Shown here: positions 9,501 to 18,062 of the stretch, in pieces
Position numbering within the stretch: position 1 is the first letter of the stretch
Layout: each line of letters opens with the position of its first letter
NCBI GenBank assembly: GCA_031264865.1
Contig: JAISDJ010000311.1
Coordinates: forward strand, 1-39,351
Reading direction: 5' to 3'
DNA: 39,351 nucleotides
Source: Tannerellaceae bacterium
Lineage (GTDB): Bacteria > Bacteroidota > Bacteroidia > Bacteroidales > Tannerellaceae
Notes under the pieces: generated by a model
What the model saw: the letters and a program-made list of their open reading frames with translations, nothing else
Databases searched by the model: none
Told to the model about the DNA's origin: nothing
Position numbers and translations under genes: made by a program

Positions 9501-11102
9501 ATGAAAAAAATATTATTTTTTCTCATGGTAACAGCGTTTTCCCTGCCCATAGCAGTGCTGGCTCAGGAAACGACGACAAAGTACAATCTGCCCTACAAGA
9601 ACACATATAACAAGGAAGCCTTGGTAACGGAAAACGAATACCGCATCGCCAAGCCCGTTTTCCTCGAACCCCAAAGCTTTGAACAGGCAAAAACCATCTT
9701 GCCCAATCCCATCTGGGAAAGTCATCCCAAAGAAATAGAAATGTATTGGAAAGCCTGGGAAATAGCTATCGGAAACATTAAGCAGGTACAGGAAGGATCG
9801 GGATTTGTATCCCCTTACTTAGACATCGCTTACAATGGCAATATCTTCATGTGGGACGCTTCTTTCATGATGATGTTCGCCCGCTACGGCTATAAGTTTT
9901 TCCCTTTTCAACATTCATTGGATAATTTTTATGCCAGGCAGCATCCCGACGGATTTATCTGCCGCGAAATAAAAGCCGATGGCGCCGATTGTTTCGAACG
10001 ATACGATCCGGTCAGCACGGGTCCTAACCTCCTGCCTTGGGCGGAAATGATATATTATAAACAATATGGAGACATCGACCGCTTGCATAAAGTCTTTTCC
10101 GCTCTCTGCGCATACAACAAATGGCTGAAACTGAATCGTACCTGGCCTAACGGAACTTATTGGTCAAGCGGCTGGGGAACCGGTATGGACAATATGCCGC
10201 GCGTCGAAGCAAAATACAACCTCATATACAGTCATGGGCATATGGTCTGGCTGGATGCCTGTTTGCAGCAGTTGATGGTCGCCGATATTCTGCTGGAAAT
10301 GGGATTCTACCTGGAACGCTGGCAGGAAATAGAAGAATTTGAAGACGAAATGAAATTGCTGAAAGCCTACATCCGGGATCATCTCTGGGATGAGAAAAGC
10401 GGCTTCCTGTACGATCAGTATGCCGACGGACGCCTCAGCACCACTCAAGGCATAGGCGCCTTCTGGGTTTTTCATACCAATGCATTGGAAAAACCTCAAT
10501 TGGATCGCTTAGTCCAGACGCTGAAAGATACCGCTACCTTTAACCGCCCGCACCGGATACCTTCGCTGGCGGCAGACAATCCCAAATACAACCCCCGCGG
10601 ACGCTACTGGCAAGGCGGTGTATGGCCGGGAACCAATTACATGGTTATTACCGGGCTGGACAAAAAAGGATATACCGGCTTGGCAAAAGAAATAGCCACC
10701 AATCATTTCAACCAGGTGTTGGACGTGTATAAAAACACCGGAACCTTCTGGGAATACTATGCACCCGAAGCAACCGAGCCGGGATTCATGGCGCGTAAGG
10801 ATTTTGTCGGGTGGACGGGATTACCGCCCATTGCCGTATTCATCGAATATATTTTAGGCATACGATCCGATTATTCTGAAAACAAAATTACCTGGGATGT
10901 CACACAAACTGAAGCGCACGGCATTGAACGTCTCCCCTTTGGTCCCGATGGATTAATCTCTTTTCAGGCGAAGAAAAGAAATTCAACGGACGATACCCCT
11001 TCGGTCAACGTCGTCTCTGATGTTGCTTTCGAGCTGACGCTCTTATGGGGAAAGGGAAAAAGCAAAACCTTGCGTGTTGAACCGGGTAATCATACCTATT
11101 AA
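9501..11102 (+). CDS. MGH1/GH63-like (alpha/alpha)6 glycoside hydrolase, secreted
   Basis: ATG at 9501 gives a clean signal peptide (MKKILFFLMVTAFSLPIAVLAQ). Motifs typical of the mannosylglycerate hydrolase/trehalase-like fold: NIFMWDASFMMMFARYGYKFFPFQHSLDNFYARQHPDGFICRE, GWGTGMDNMPR, RYWQGGVWPGTNYMVITGL, EYYAPE...DFVGWTGLPPIAVFIEYILGI. Confidence 0.8.
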   Translation: MKKILFFLMVTAFSLPIAVLAQETTTKYNLPYKNTYNKEALVTENEYRIAKPVFLEPQSFEQAKTILPNPIWESHPKEIEMYWKAWEIAIGNIKQVQEGSGFVSPYLDIAYNGNIFMWDASFMMMFARYGYKFFPFQHSLDNFYARQHPDGFICREIKADGADCFERYDPVSTGPNLLPWAEMIYYKQYGDIDRLHKVFSALCAYNKWLKLNRTWPNGTYWSSGWGTGMDNMPRVEAKYNLIYSHGHMVWLDACLQQLMVADILLEMGFYLERWQEIEEFEDEMKLLKAYIRDHLWDEKSGFLYDQYADGRLSTTQGIGAFWVFHTNALEKPQLDRLVQTLKDTATFNRPHRIPSLAADNPKYNPRGRYWQGGVWPGTNYMVITGLDKKGYTGLAKEIATNHFNQVLDVYKNTGTFWEYYAPEATEPGFMARKDFVGWTGLPPIAVFIEYILGIRSDYSENKITWDVTQTEAHGIERLPFGPDGLISFQAKKRNSTDDTPSVNVVSDVAFELTLLWGKGKSKTLRVEPGNHTY

Positions 11103-11122
11103 GTACATATAAATTATAACAC

Positions 11123-11935
11123 ATGAAAATAGGAGTAGATCTGGGTGGTACGAATATAAGAGTGGGAAGGATAAAACAAGGAGAAGTCGTTAAGAAAATA
11201 AGCGAGCCATGTAAGGCTCACATGCCGGAAAACGAAATTATCAATCAACTGAAGATAATGATTTCGGATCTGATGGCGCCTGGTGTGGAGAGTATCGGTA
11301 TCGGAGTCCCTTCCGTAGTGGACGTCGAAAAAGGGATCGTCTATAACGTAGCGAATATCCCTTCCTGGGAAAAAGTATACCTGAAAACCATCCTTGAAGA
11401 AGAATTTCACCTCCCGGTAGCCGTAAACAACGACTGTAATTGTTTTGCCCTGGGCGAATATTATTTCGGAACGGAGCGAAGATACAAAAACATGGTATGC
11501 CTGGCTTTAGGCACCGGCGTAGGTGCCGGAATTATCATAGATGGAAAATTGTATACAGGAAATAATGCCGGAGCCGGAGAAATAGGATGCCTGCCTTATC
11601 TGAAACAAGATTACGAATATTATTGCAGCAGTCGTTTCTTCCAGGAATACGGGATGACCGGTAAGGAAGCTTATGAAACCGCCGCCGACACTCCCCTGCC
11701 GCTATGGAATGAAATCGGAAGGCACATAGGCGAATTGATAAAAGCCGTCTTATTCACTTACGACCCGGAAGCCATCATACTGGGAGGAAGTGTCTCCAAA
11801 GCTTTCGATTTGTTCAAAAACAAAATGTATGAAAGTCTGAATACATTCCCATATCCTGAAACCATCGAAAAGATACAGATATTCCCTTCTCATGCAGAAG
11901 ATATCCCTTTGCTGGGGGCTTCCCTCCTGTCCTGA
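11123..11935 (+). CDS. ROK-family sugar kinase/regulator-like protein
   Basis: IGVDLGGTNIRVGRI (phosphate-1), ALGTGVGAGIIIDGKLYTGNNAGAGEIG (phosphate-2/ROK), AIILGGSVSKAF. The canonical CxCGxxGCxE zinc motif is not evident. Confidence 0.85.
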   Translation: MKIGVDLGGTNIRVGRIKQGEVVKKISEPCKAHMPENEIINQLKIMISDLMAPGVESIGIGVPSVVDVEKGIVYNVANIPSWEKVYLKTILEEEFHLPVAVNNDCNCFALGEYYFGTERRYKNMVCLALGTGVGAGIIIDGKLYTGNNAGAGEIGCLPYLKQDYEYYCSSRFFQEYGMTGKEAYETAADTPLPLWNEIGRHIGELIKAVLFTYDPEAIILGGSVSKAFDLFKNKMYESLNTFPYPETIEKIQIFPSHAEDIPLLGASLLS

Positions 11936-11980
11936 CGATAGTTCAACCTACTGAATTAGACTGCATTTCCAAATAATCAC

Positions 11981-11988
11981 TACCTTTG
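11981..11988 (+). promoter_or_regulatory. Putative Bacteroidota -7 promoter box (TACCTTTG) for the GAF/fRMsr gene
   Basis: Matches the TAnnTTTG consensus, 23 bp upstream of ATG 12012. No strong -33 box recognised. Confidence 0.45.
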
Positions 11989-12011
11989 TTAACGATTATT
12001 GATAATATGTT

Positions 12012-12482
12012 ATGGCTGAAGAATTATTAGTAAAAAAAGGCAGTAAGGAAGATATGTATGAAATGTTACTTCCGCAGATAGAAGGGTTATTGGCAGGTGA
12101 AACAGATACCATAGCTAATATGGCGAATGTAACAGCGGCTTTAAAGCAAGTGTTTGATTTTTTTTGGACAGGATTTTATATTGTAAAAGATGGCGTGTTG
12201 GTTTTAGCCCCATTCCAAGGGCCGATAGCTTGTACCCGAATTAACTATGGAAAAGGTGTTTGTGGAACAGCGTGGAAAGAAGCCCGGACCCTAATCGTTC
12301 CCAATGTAGACGAATTTCCCGGGCATATAGCTTGTAATGCTGCTTCCAAATCGGAAATAGTTGTTCCTTTAATCCGTACGAATAAAGTAGTCGCCGTCTT
12401 GGATATAGACAGTGACTACTATAATAGTTTCGATACAACAGATGCGAAATACCTCGAACGGATTTGCGGATTAATTTTTTAA
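12012..12482 (+). CDS. GAF-domain free methionine-(R)-sulfoxide reductase (fRMsr/MsrC type)
   Basis: GAF fold with the conserved cysteine pattern ...IACTRINYGKGVCGTAW...GHIACNAASKSEIVVPL...VLDIDSDYYNSFD. Confidence 0.88.
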   Translation: MAEELLVKKGSKEDMYEMLLPQIEGLLAGETDTIANMANVTAALKQVFDFFWTGFYIVKDGVLVLAPFQGPIACTRINYGKGVCGTAWKEARTLIVPNVDEFPGHIACNAASKSEIVVPLIRTNKVVAVLDIDSDYYNSFDTTDAKYLERICGLIF

Positions 12483-13675
12483 TCCTTTACAGCATGGTCT
12501 TTGGGAAACGGATTGCCCTCCCATGCTTTTTTAGCCGTCCAGTCTTGTGCAAGAGAAGTCCAGAAAGAATGATCTGCAGACAGGCCTAAAGGCAGGAACA
12601 CCTCCGACGTAAGGTACATACTCCCATTGTTGGTATACCAATCGGCTAAATCCGGTTGATGACCGGCAAAACCCAGTTGAAGGAATCCCCCCTCATTAAA
12701 ATTACCTTCCCGGGAGAACATACGTTTCATTACACAAGTCAATGCACTGCGAACCTGTCCTTCGTTCAGTTCTTCCGGCAAATCCTCTTTCCATGATAAA
12801 AAGGCTAAAGGCTGAAATACCCCCAAACGGTAAGTCATGGAACGTCCGAATAAAGGGAATGTGCCTTCCGGCGAAATAAAACGTTCCAGGATAATACCAT
12901 ATCGTTGCATCCGTTTTTTTGCTTTATCCAAACCTTTTGAGGAAGAGGTAAGCGCTTGCAGTACCTGTACGTACATGGGTTGTATGACATAGCTATTGTA
13001 ATAATCAAAAGCAAAATGTTCGCCGTCCGAATACCATCCGTCGCCTACATACCATTCTTCTATCTTTCGGATAGCGCTATGTATGCGATACATATCATAT
13101 TGCGCTCCGGCTTTCATCAGGAAGGTTTCTACTGTGGCTGAGAATAGCAGCCAGTTGGAATAGGGCGGGTCTATACGGCGCAGTTGTTGAAATTCGCTGA
13201 TATATCGTTCCTTTGTTAAATCGTCGAGAGATTCCCATAGTTGTTTCGGCGCACGAAGAAAACTACCGGCAATAAAAGCGGCGTCGACCAAAGGCTGTCC
13301 TTCGCTTCTCCATAACAGATAGTCCGGACTTTGAGGGTCTACGGCATGTGCATAGCTTTTCAACGCCCATTCCCGCAATTGCTTACGTTGTTTACCTTCT
13401 TCGGTATCATCGTCGGGTAGGCTAAGCCAGGGCGCTATACCCGACATAAGCCTTCCGAAACATTCCATGTATGCCACATTCTTATCACGTCCATCCCAGG
13501 TGGGGCTGACCTCTACCTGCATATTCTTCTTCAGTTCACCTTTACTCATATTCCGCAATACAGGTTCTGCTATCCGGTATGCCAGGTCTGACCAATACCG
13601 GCGGTCATTATTATCTACGGAATATAATGACACTGCCGGAAATAAGAGTAACAAGAATAAAAACGTGTATCTCAT
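12479..13675 (-). CDS. DUF2264-domain secreted protein (PUL-associated, possible glycoside hydrolase)
   Basis: Signal peptide (MRYTFLFLLLLFPAVSLYS); DUF2264-like ECFGRLMSGIAPWLSLPDDDTEEGKQRKQLREWALKSYAHAVDPQSPDYLLW, SNWLLFSATVETFLMKAG, YSDGEHFAFDYYNSYVIQPMYVQVLQAL. Confidence 0.85.
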   Translation of the reverse strand: MRYTFLFLLLLFPAVSLYSVDNNDRRYWSDLAYRIAEPVLRNMSKGELKKNMQVEVSPTWDGRDKNVAYMECFGRLMSGIAPWLSLPDDDTEEGKQRKQLREWALKSYAHAVDPQSPDYLLWRSEGQPLVDAAFIAGSFLRAPKQLWESLDDLTKERYISEFQQLRRIDPPYSNWLLFSATVETFLMKAGAQYDMYRIHSAIRKIEEWYVGDGWYSDGEHFAFDYYNSYVIQPMYVQVLQALTSSSKGLDKAKKRMQRYGIILERFISPEGTFPLFGRSMTYRLGVFQPLAFLSWKEDLPEELNEGQVRSALTCVMKRMFSREGNFNEGGFLQLGFAGHQPDLADWYTNNGSMYLTSEVFLPLGLSADHSFWTSLAQDWTAKKAWEGNPFPKDHAVKD

Positions 13676-13680
13676 ATCAC

Positions 13681-16600
13681 TTATTTCAGTAATTCTACCG
13701 TATAGCTATAAGAATACTCTTTATCCATGAAACGATACGGATCAAGAGGTTTGGCTCCCCAGGATTGTAAGCCTCCTACTCCACGTTGGAACAAATCGAC
13801 ACATAGCACTACTTCATTACGAGGTAATATATCCGACCAATGCTGTTGTTTTTTAGTCATACCCGGATCTAAATCTTCAGGCTTGTTGTTTGTCGCACTA
13901 ACCGATAGGGGTTGATTACCTTTTATTTTAATGCCGAATCCCTCTTTGTTTTTAAGCGTAAGCCAGCGAACATCTGTTTTATTCCCTGTTTCCTGCGGGC
14001 GATAATAGGCGAAGGCCTGTTCTTCTACTTTACCATTCCATATTCCCATAAAGGCATCGGCATTCCTATCCACATAGTTTTCCCACGGGCCACGTCCGTA
14101 CCAAGTGAAGTTGTTTATCTCTTCAGGCAGGGTCATTATCATACCGAATCGGAGCATCTCGGGCAATTCGTTTGATGAAGCTTTGTAATGAGCGGAAGTT
14201 GTCAGGCTTCCATCTTTATTGACAGTATATAGAATATCCACTTTTGCTTCTATGTCCTTTAGTTTTACTTCATACTTGACATTCAATCCATCGCTTGTCT
14301 GTTGAGAACCTTTATAAGTATAAACGACATTATTAGCCACGGCCTCCCATATACGATTTGTATATTGCATCCTTTCGCCAAACTCATTATCGGTAAGGGC
14401 ACGCCAGAAATTAAGGCGTGGTAATTCTCTGAATACATTTTGCCCTTTATTTTTCATACTCAGCAAACCTCTTCCATCTTTTGCCGCAAATTCGTATGTT
14501 ACATTTTCATTTCCAACGATGATTTTATCATCTTTATTCTCTACATTGAGTTGGCCGGTAGGGGTGGTTGTGACAAAATAATTATTTTTATTGAATGAAA
14601 ACTCCCCTTTGGCTACTTCAAAACCTGCCGGGATTAGTTCCGTATCCTGCTTGCTGTAAGCATATACCTGTAAAAAATATTCCACTCCCGTTTCAGGCTG
14701 TATAAGCGGCAGATTCAGATTCAGCTTTACCTCTTTTCTGCTGTCGGCCGGTATGGATACATTAAATGTACCCTCACTGTGCTTTTCGCCGTTTTTCAGT
14801 AATACCCATTTAAAGGTATAGTTATCCGGTGTAAGGGCGGTGAATTTAAAGTCATTGATTACCGTAAGTATACCGCTATCCAAGTCTTTTGCTTCAAACA
14901 ATATATTTTGATATACCTTTTTTACAATATGTGTATGAGGTATATAATTCTGGTCCGGGCTGATGATTCCATCCATACAGAAATTAGCGTCGTTCATCTT
15001 ATTGTAGCCGCCCAGGTCGCCACCGTAGGCCCAATAGGGACGGCCCTGTTCGTCACGCGTGGAGTATCCGTGGTTATACCATTCCCAGATAAAGCCCCCC
15101 TGCATGTTTTTGCTCGAACGTATCAGCGTCCAGTATTCCTGGAAGTTTCCCATGCTATTACCCATTGCATGAGCATATTCGCACATAATATACGGACGTC
15201 CGAGGTCTTTTGCCGCATCGCGCTGCATATCTTTCCACGAGGGATACATATGGCAGATAATATCTGTATTCCGATCTTGCTGATAAGCTTGTTCGTATTG
15301 TACGGGACGGCTGTTGTCTCGCGCCTTAGCCCAGTCGTACATATCGAAAAAGGCTTTACCATTGCTGGCCTCATTACCAAGCGACCAGCAGATGACCGAC
15401 GCATGATTCTTATCTCTCTCTACGGCACGGATGATACGATCCATGTGGGCGGCCTGCCATTCCGGGAAATTAGATACATTATCTTTGCCATAACCTAAGC
15501 CATGCGATTCGAGATTGGCTTCATCTACAAGGTATATTCCGTATTCGTCACATAACTTATACCATAAGGGTTGCTGTGGATAATGGGAGGTCCGGACGGC
15601 ATTGATATTGAGTTCTTTCATCAATTGTAGGTTACGCATCATTTCTTTCCGGGTTACCACCTGGCCTGTATTTGTGTTGAATTCATGCAGATCTACTCCT
15701 TTGAAATAAACTTTCTTTCCGTTGATAAGTAATTGTCCGTCTTTTAGTTCGATTTTACGGAATCCGATTTTGTGAGAGGTAGATTCTATCACGTTCCCTT
15801 TCGCATCTTTTAGTGTTATAAGCATGGTATAAAGATTTGGCGTTTCAGCCGTCCATTTCAACGGGTTTGAAATATTCCCAGAGAAGAGAAGGTCGGCATT
15901 TCCATTCTCCGGAAGATTCGCCTTCTGCGATTTCTTAAATATTGATTTTCCGTTTTTATCTGCAATAGAAACATCTACTGTTTGTGCTTGTGCACTGTTT
16001 GTATAATTCTTCAGCGTTACATCAACACTGAAAACACCATTCTTATAAGTGTTGTCAAGGCTGGGATGTGCAAAAAAGTCAAGAATACGAGTCTGAGCCG
16101 TACTGTATAAATAGACATTCCTGTTGATACCACCCAAACGCCACATGTCCTGATCTTCGAGATAGGATCCGTCACTGAATTTATGTATCTCGCAAGCGAA
16201 TGTATTCTTTCCTTTACGTATATAATTACTGATGTCAAATTCAGCAGGGCTTTTTGCATTTTGGGTATATCCCACTTTTTCTCCATTTACCCATAGATAC
16301 ATCGAATTTGTACCTCCTTCAAAATGAATAAATACTCTCCTACCCTCCCATGAATCGGGAATCATAAACTCGTGGCGATAAGCCGCAGAAGGCGAATCTT
16401 CCCTATCAATATGAGGAGGTTTTGCCTTAAAGCCGAAACCTATATTGACATACATGGGTATTCCATATCCATTGAACTCCCAGTTGCCGGGAACAGGTAT
16501 CTCTTTCCAACTGCTTATATCATAGTTTTCCTTATAAAATCCATCCGGTATTTCCGAAACTTTAGGCACCCAATAAAATTTCCATTTCCCGTTTAAGGAC

Positions 16601-16788
16601 TGATAATAGGGAGAAGACGCAAAGTCATCTCCAAGCGCTAAATTCTCTGAGGGGTAAGGTAAAGATGTGGCCCTTGTGTTTTCTTTATTAACAGCGAAAA
16701 TTTCCGGGTTTTCCCAATCTGGTACGTAATTCTGAGCTGTCAAACAAATGCTCGACAAGAAAAGGAATAAAAAGATTAATTTTTTCAT
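13681..16788 (-). CDS. Glycoside hydrolase family 2 beta-galactosidase (LacZ-like), secreted
   Basis: GH2 features: FKGVDLHEFNTNTGQVVTRKEMMRNLQLMKELNINAVRTSHYPQQPLWYKLCDEYGIYLVDEANLESHG, CWSLGNEASNG, YIMCEYAHAMGNSMGNFQEYW, FIWEWYNHGY; C-terminal Bgal_small_N-like FTWYGRGPWENYVDRN. Confidence 0.96.
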   Translation of the reverse strand: MKKLIFLFLFLSSICLTAQNYVPDWENPEIFAVNKENTRATSLPYPSENLALGDDFASSPYYQSLNGKWKFYWVPKVSEIPDGFYKENYDISSWKEIPVPGNWEFNGYGIPMYVNIGFGFKAKPPHIDREDSPSAAYRHEFMIPDSWEGRRVFIHFEGGTNSMYLWVNGEKVGYTQNAKSPAEFDISNYIRKGKNTFACEIHKFSDGSYLEDQDMWRLGGINRNVYLYSTAQTRILDFFAHPSLDNTYKNGVFSVDVTLKNYTNSAQAQTVDVSIADKNGKSIFKKSQKANLPENGNADLLFSGNISNPLKWTAETPNLYTMLITLKDAKGNVIESTSHKIGFRKIELKDGQLLINGKKVYFKGVDLHEFNTNTGQVVTRKEMMRNLQLMKELNINAVRTSHYPQQPLWYKLCDEYGIYLVDEANLESHGLGYGKDNVSNFPEWQAAHMDRIIRAVERDKNHASVICWSLGNEASNGKAFFDMYDWAKARDNSRPVQYEQAYQQDRNTDIICHMYPSWKDMQRDAAKDLGRPYIMCEYAHAMGNSMGNFQEYWTLIRSSKNMQGGFIWEWYNHGYSTRDEQGRPYWAYGGDLGGYNKMNDANFCMDGIISPDQNYIPHTHIVKKVYQNILFEAKDLDSGILTVINDFKFTALTPDNYTFKWVLLKNGEKHSEGTFNVSIPADSRKEVKLNLNLPLIQPETGVEYFLQVYAYSKQDTELIPAGFEVAKGEFSFNKNNYFVTTTPTGQLNVENKDDKIIVGNENVTYEFAAKDGRGLLSMKNKGQNVFRELPRLNFWRALTDNEFGERMQYTNRIWEAVANNVVYTYKGSQQTSDGLNVKYEVKLKDIEAKVDILYTVNKDGSLTTSAHYKASSNELPEMLRFGMIMTLPEEINNFTWYGRGPWENYVDRNADAFMGIWNGKVEEQAFAYYRPQETGNKTDVRWLTLKNKEGFGIKIKGNQPLSVSATNNKPEDLDPGMTKKQQHWSDILPRNEVVLCVDLFQRGVGGLQSWGAKPLDPYRFMDKEYSYSYTVELLK

Positions 16789-16816
16789 TGGTACAAATTT
16801 ATTTGAAGATTATATA

Positions 16817-16824
16817 CAAAGTTA
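16817..16824 (-). promoter_or_regulatory. Putative -7 promoter box (TAACTTTG on - strand) upstream of the beta-galactosidase gene
   Basis: Plus-strand CAAAGTTA is the reverse complement of TAnnTTTG, 28 bp upstream of the start at 16788, in the gap between the GH43-like and GH2 genes. Confidence 0.35.
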
Positions 16825-16834
16825 GCAAACATTC

Positions 16835-17968
16835 TTATTTCGTTTCCTGAAAAACAGACAAACTCCAATTATCAAACCATTTTAATACAGGGAGTCCATT
16901 TTCAAATAATACCGGCAGCCAGATATATCGCCCATCGATAGGGTTCTTAGGTTGCCAGCGGTCGGCCATAAATATAAACGTATCTTTTTTACCCTGCACA
17001 GGTAAAATATAGGTACTTTGCGAATGGAAAGTCAATTCGGCATCCTTACCTGTACACGGATTAGGATACAGCGTCCATTCTCCCATTATATTATCGGCGA
17101 TCATTAATCTGGCAGCATTAGGCGCCCAGCCTGTACAACCCGAAGTTATCATAAAATAACGACCCTCTTTCCTAAAGATTGCCGAAGCTTCATTATGGCC
17201 TCCCGGTTCAACTCTGATATACCGGCCTGTATATGCTACATAATCGTCTGTTAATTCTGCTATATGAAGTGTAAGGTTGTCTTCTGATGCATAAATATGA
17301 TATGCTTTGTTATCATCATCGACGAATAAGGTCATATCCCGAGACATCTGTCCACCTTCAAAATCGCGACATACAAATAGACCGTCTTTTATAGCACTCA
17401 TCCATTCGGGCGTCCACCATTTTTCAAAATCAGTTGCTTTTAAATCTGTATTCCGTTGTTTATCGGTCATATTCAGGGGCCATATTCCGGCATTGACTCT
17501 TCCGTTTTTAATATACCGATATGGACCGGTTACCTTATCGCTGACGGCTACTCCTACATGGGCAGCCTCATATCCTCTTCCCTTCAGTTCGAGATGAAAG
17601 TACATAACAAATTTCCCTGTCCGGGCATTATATATCACTTTGGGACGCTCTATAGTAGAACCTTTTACTATCGGACTGTTCGGGTCTTCACTTACAGACA
17701 AGGCAATTCCCTCGTTCTTCCAGTTATACAAATCGGATGAAGAATAGCAAGTAACCCCTACCAAAGCAGCATTAGACTTCTCCCCCTTATGTTCGCCAAA
17801 CCAGTAATATCTTCCTTCGTGATAAAGTATTCCTCCTCCATGGGCATTGATTATATATCCGTCGGTATCAAACCAAAGATCTCCGGGATAAAATGATGTC
17901 TTATCCTGTGCTTGAACGGATAAATATCCAAACAGAAATAATAAGTGGAATAACAATGTATATTTCAT
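16835..17968 (-). CDS. Glycoside hydrolase family 43-like protein (resembles exo-beta-1,3-galactanase-type GH43)
   Basis: MKYTLLFHLLFLFGYLSVQAQ signal peptide supports the start at 17968. Five-bladed propeller motifs WFDTDGYIINAHGGGILYHEGRYYWFGEHKGE, STIERPKVIYNARTGKFVMYFH, RDMTLFVDDDNKAYHIYASEDN, NEASAIFRKEGRYFMITSGCTGWAPN. Confidence 0.88.
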   Translation of the reverse strand: MKYTLLFHLLFLFGYLSVQAQDKTSFYPGDLWFDTDGYIINAHGGGILYHEGRYYWFGEHKGEKSNAALVGVTCYSSSDLYNWKNEGIALSVSEDPNSPIVKGSTIERPKVIYNARTGKFVMYFHLELKGRGYEAAHVGVAVSDKVTGPYRYIKNGRVNAGIWPLNMTDKQRNTDLKATDFEKWWTPEWMSAIKDGLFVCRDFEGGQMSRDMTLFVDDDNKAYHIYASEDNLTLHIAELTDDYVAYTGRYIRVEPGGHNEASAIFRKEGRYFMITSGCTGWAPNAARLMIADNIMGEWTLYPNPCTGKDAELTFHSQSTYILPVQGKKDTFIFMADRWQPKNPIDGRYIWLPVLFENGLPVLKWFDNWSLSVFQETK

Positions 17969-18062
17969 AAAAGCCATACTCTTACTTATTTTAGGAGTTA
18001 ATAAGACTCCAATTACCTGAAGCCTCATTAACTCCTGATTAAAAACGTATATTATCTAAATC

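Noticed and set aside
14908-15498. 196-aa plus-strand ORF inside the GH2 gene
   Set aside because: Antisense shadow of a well-supported beta-galactosidase reading frame.
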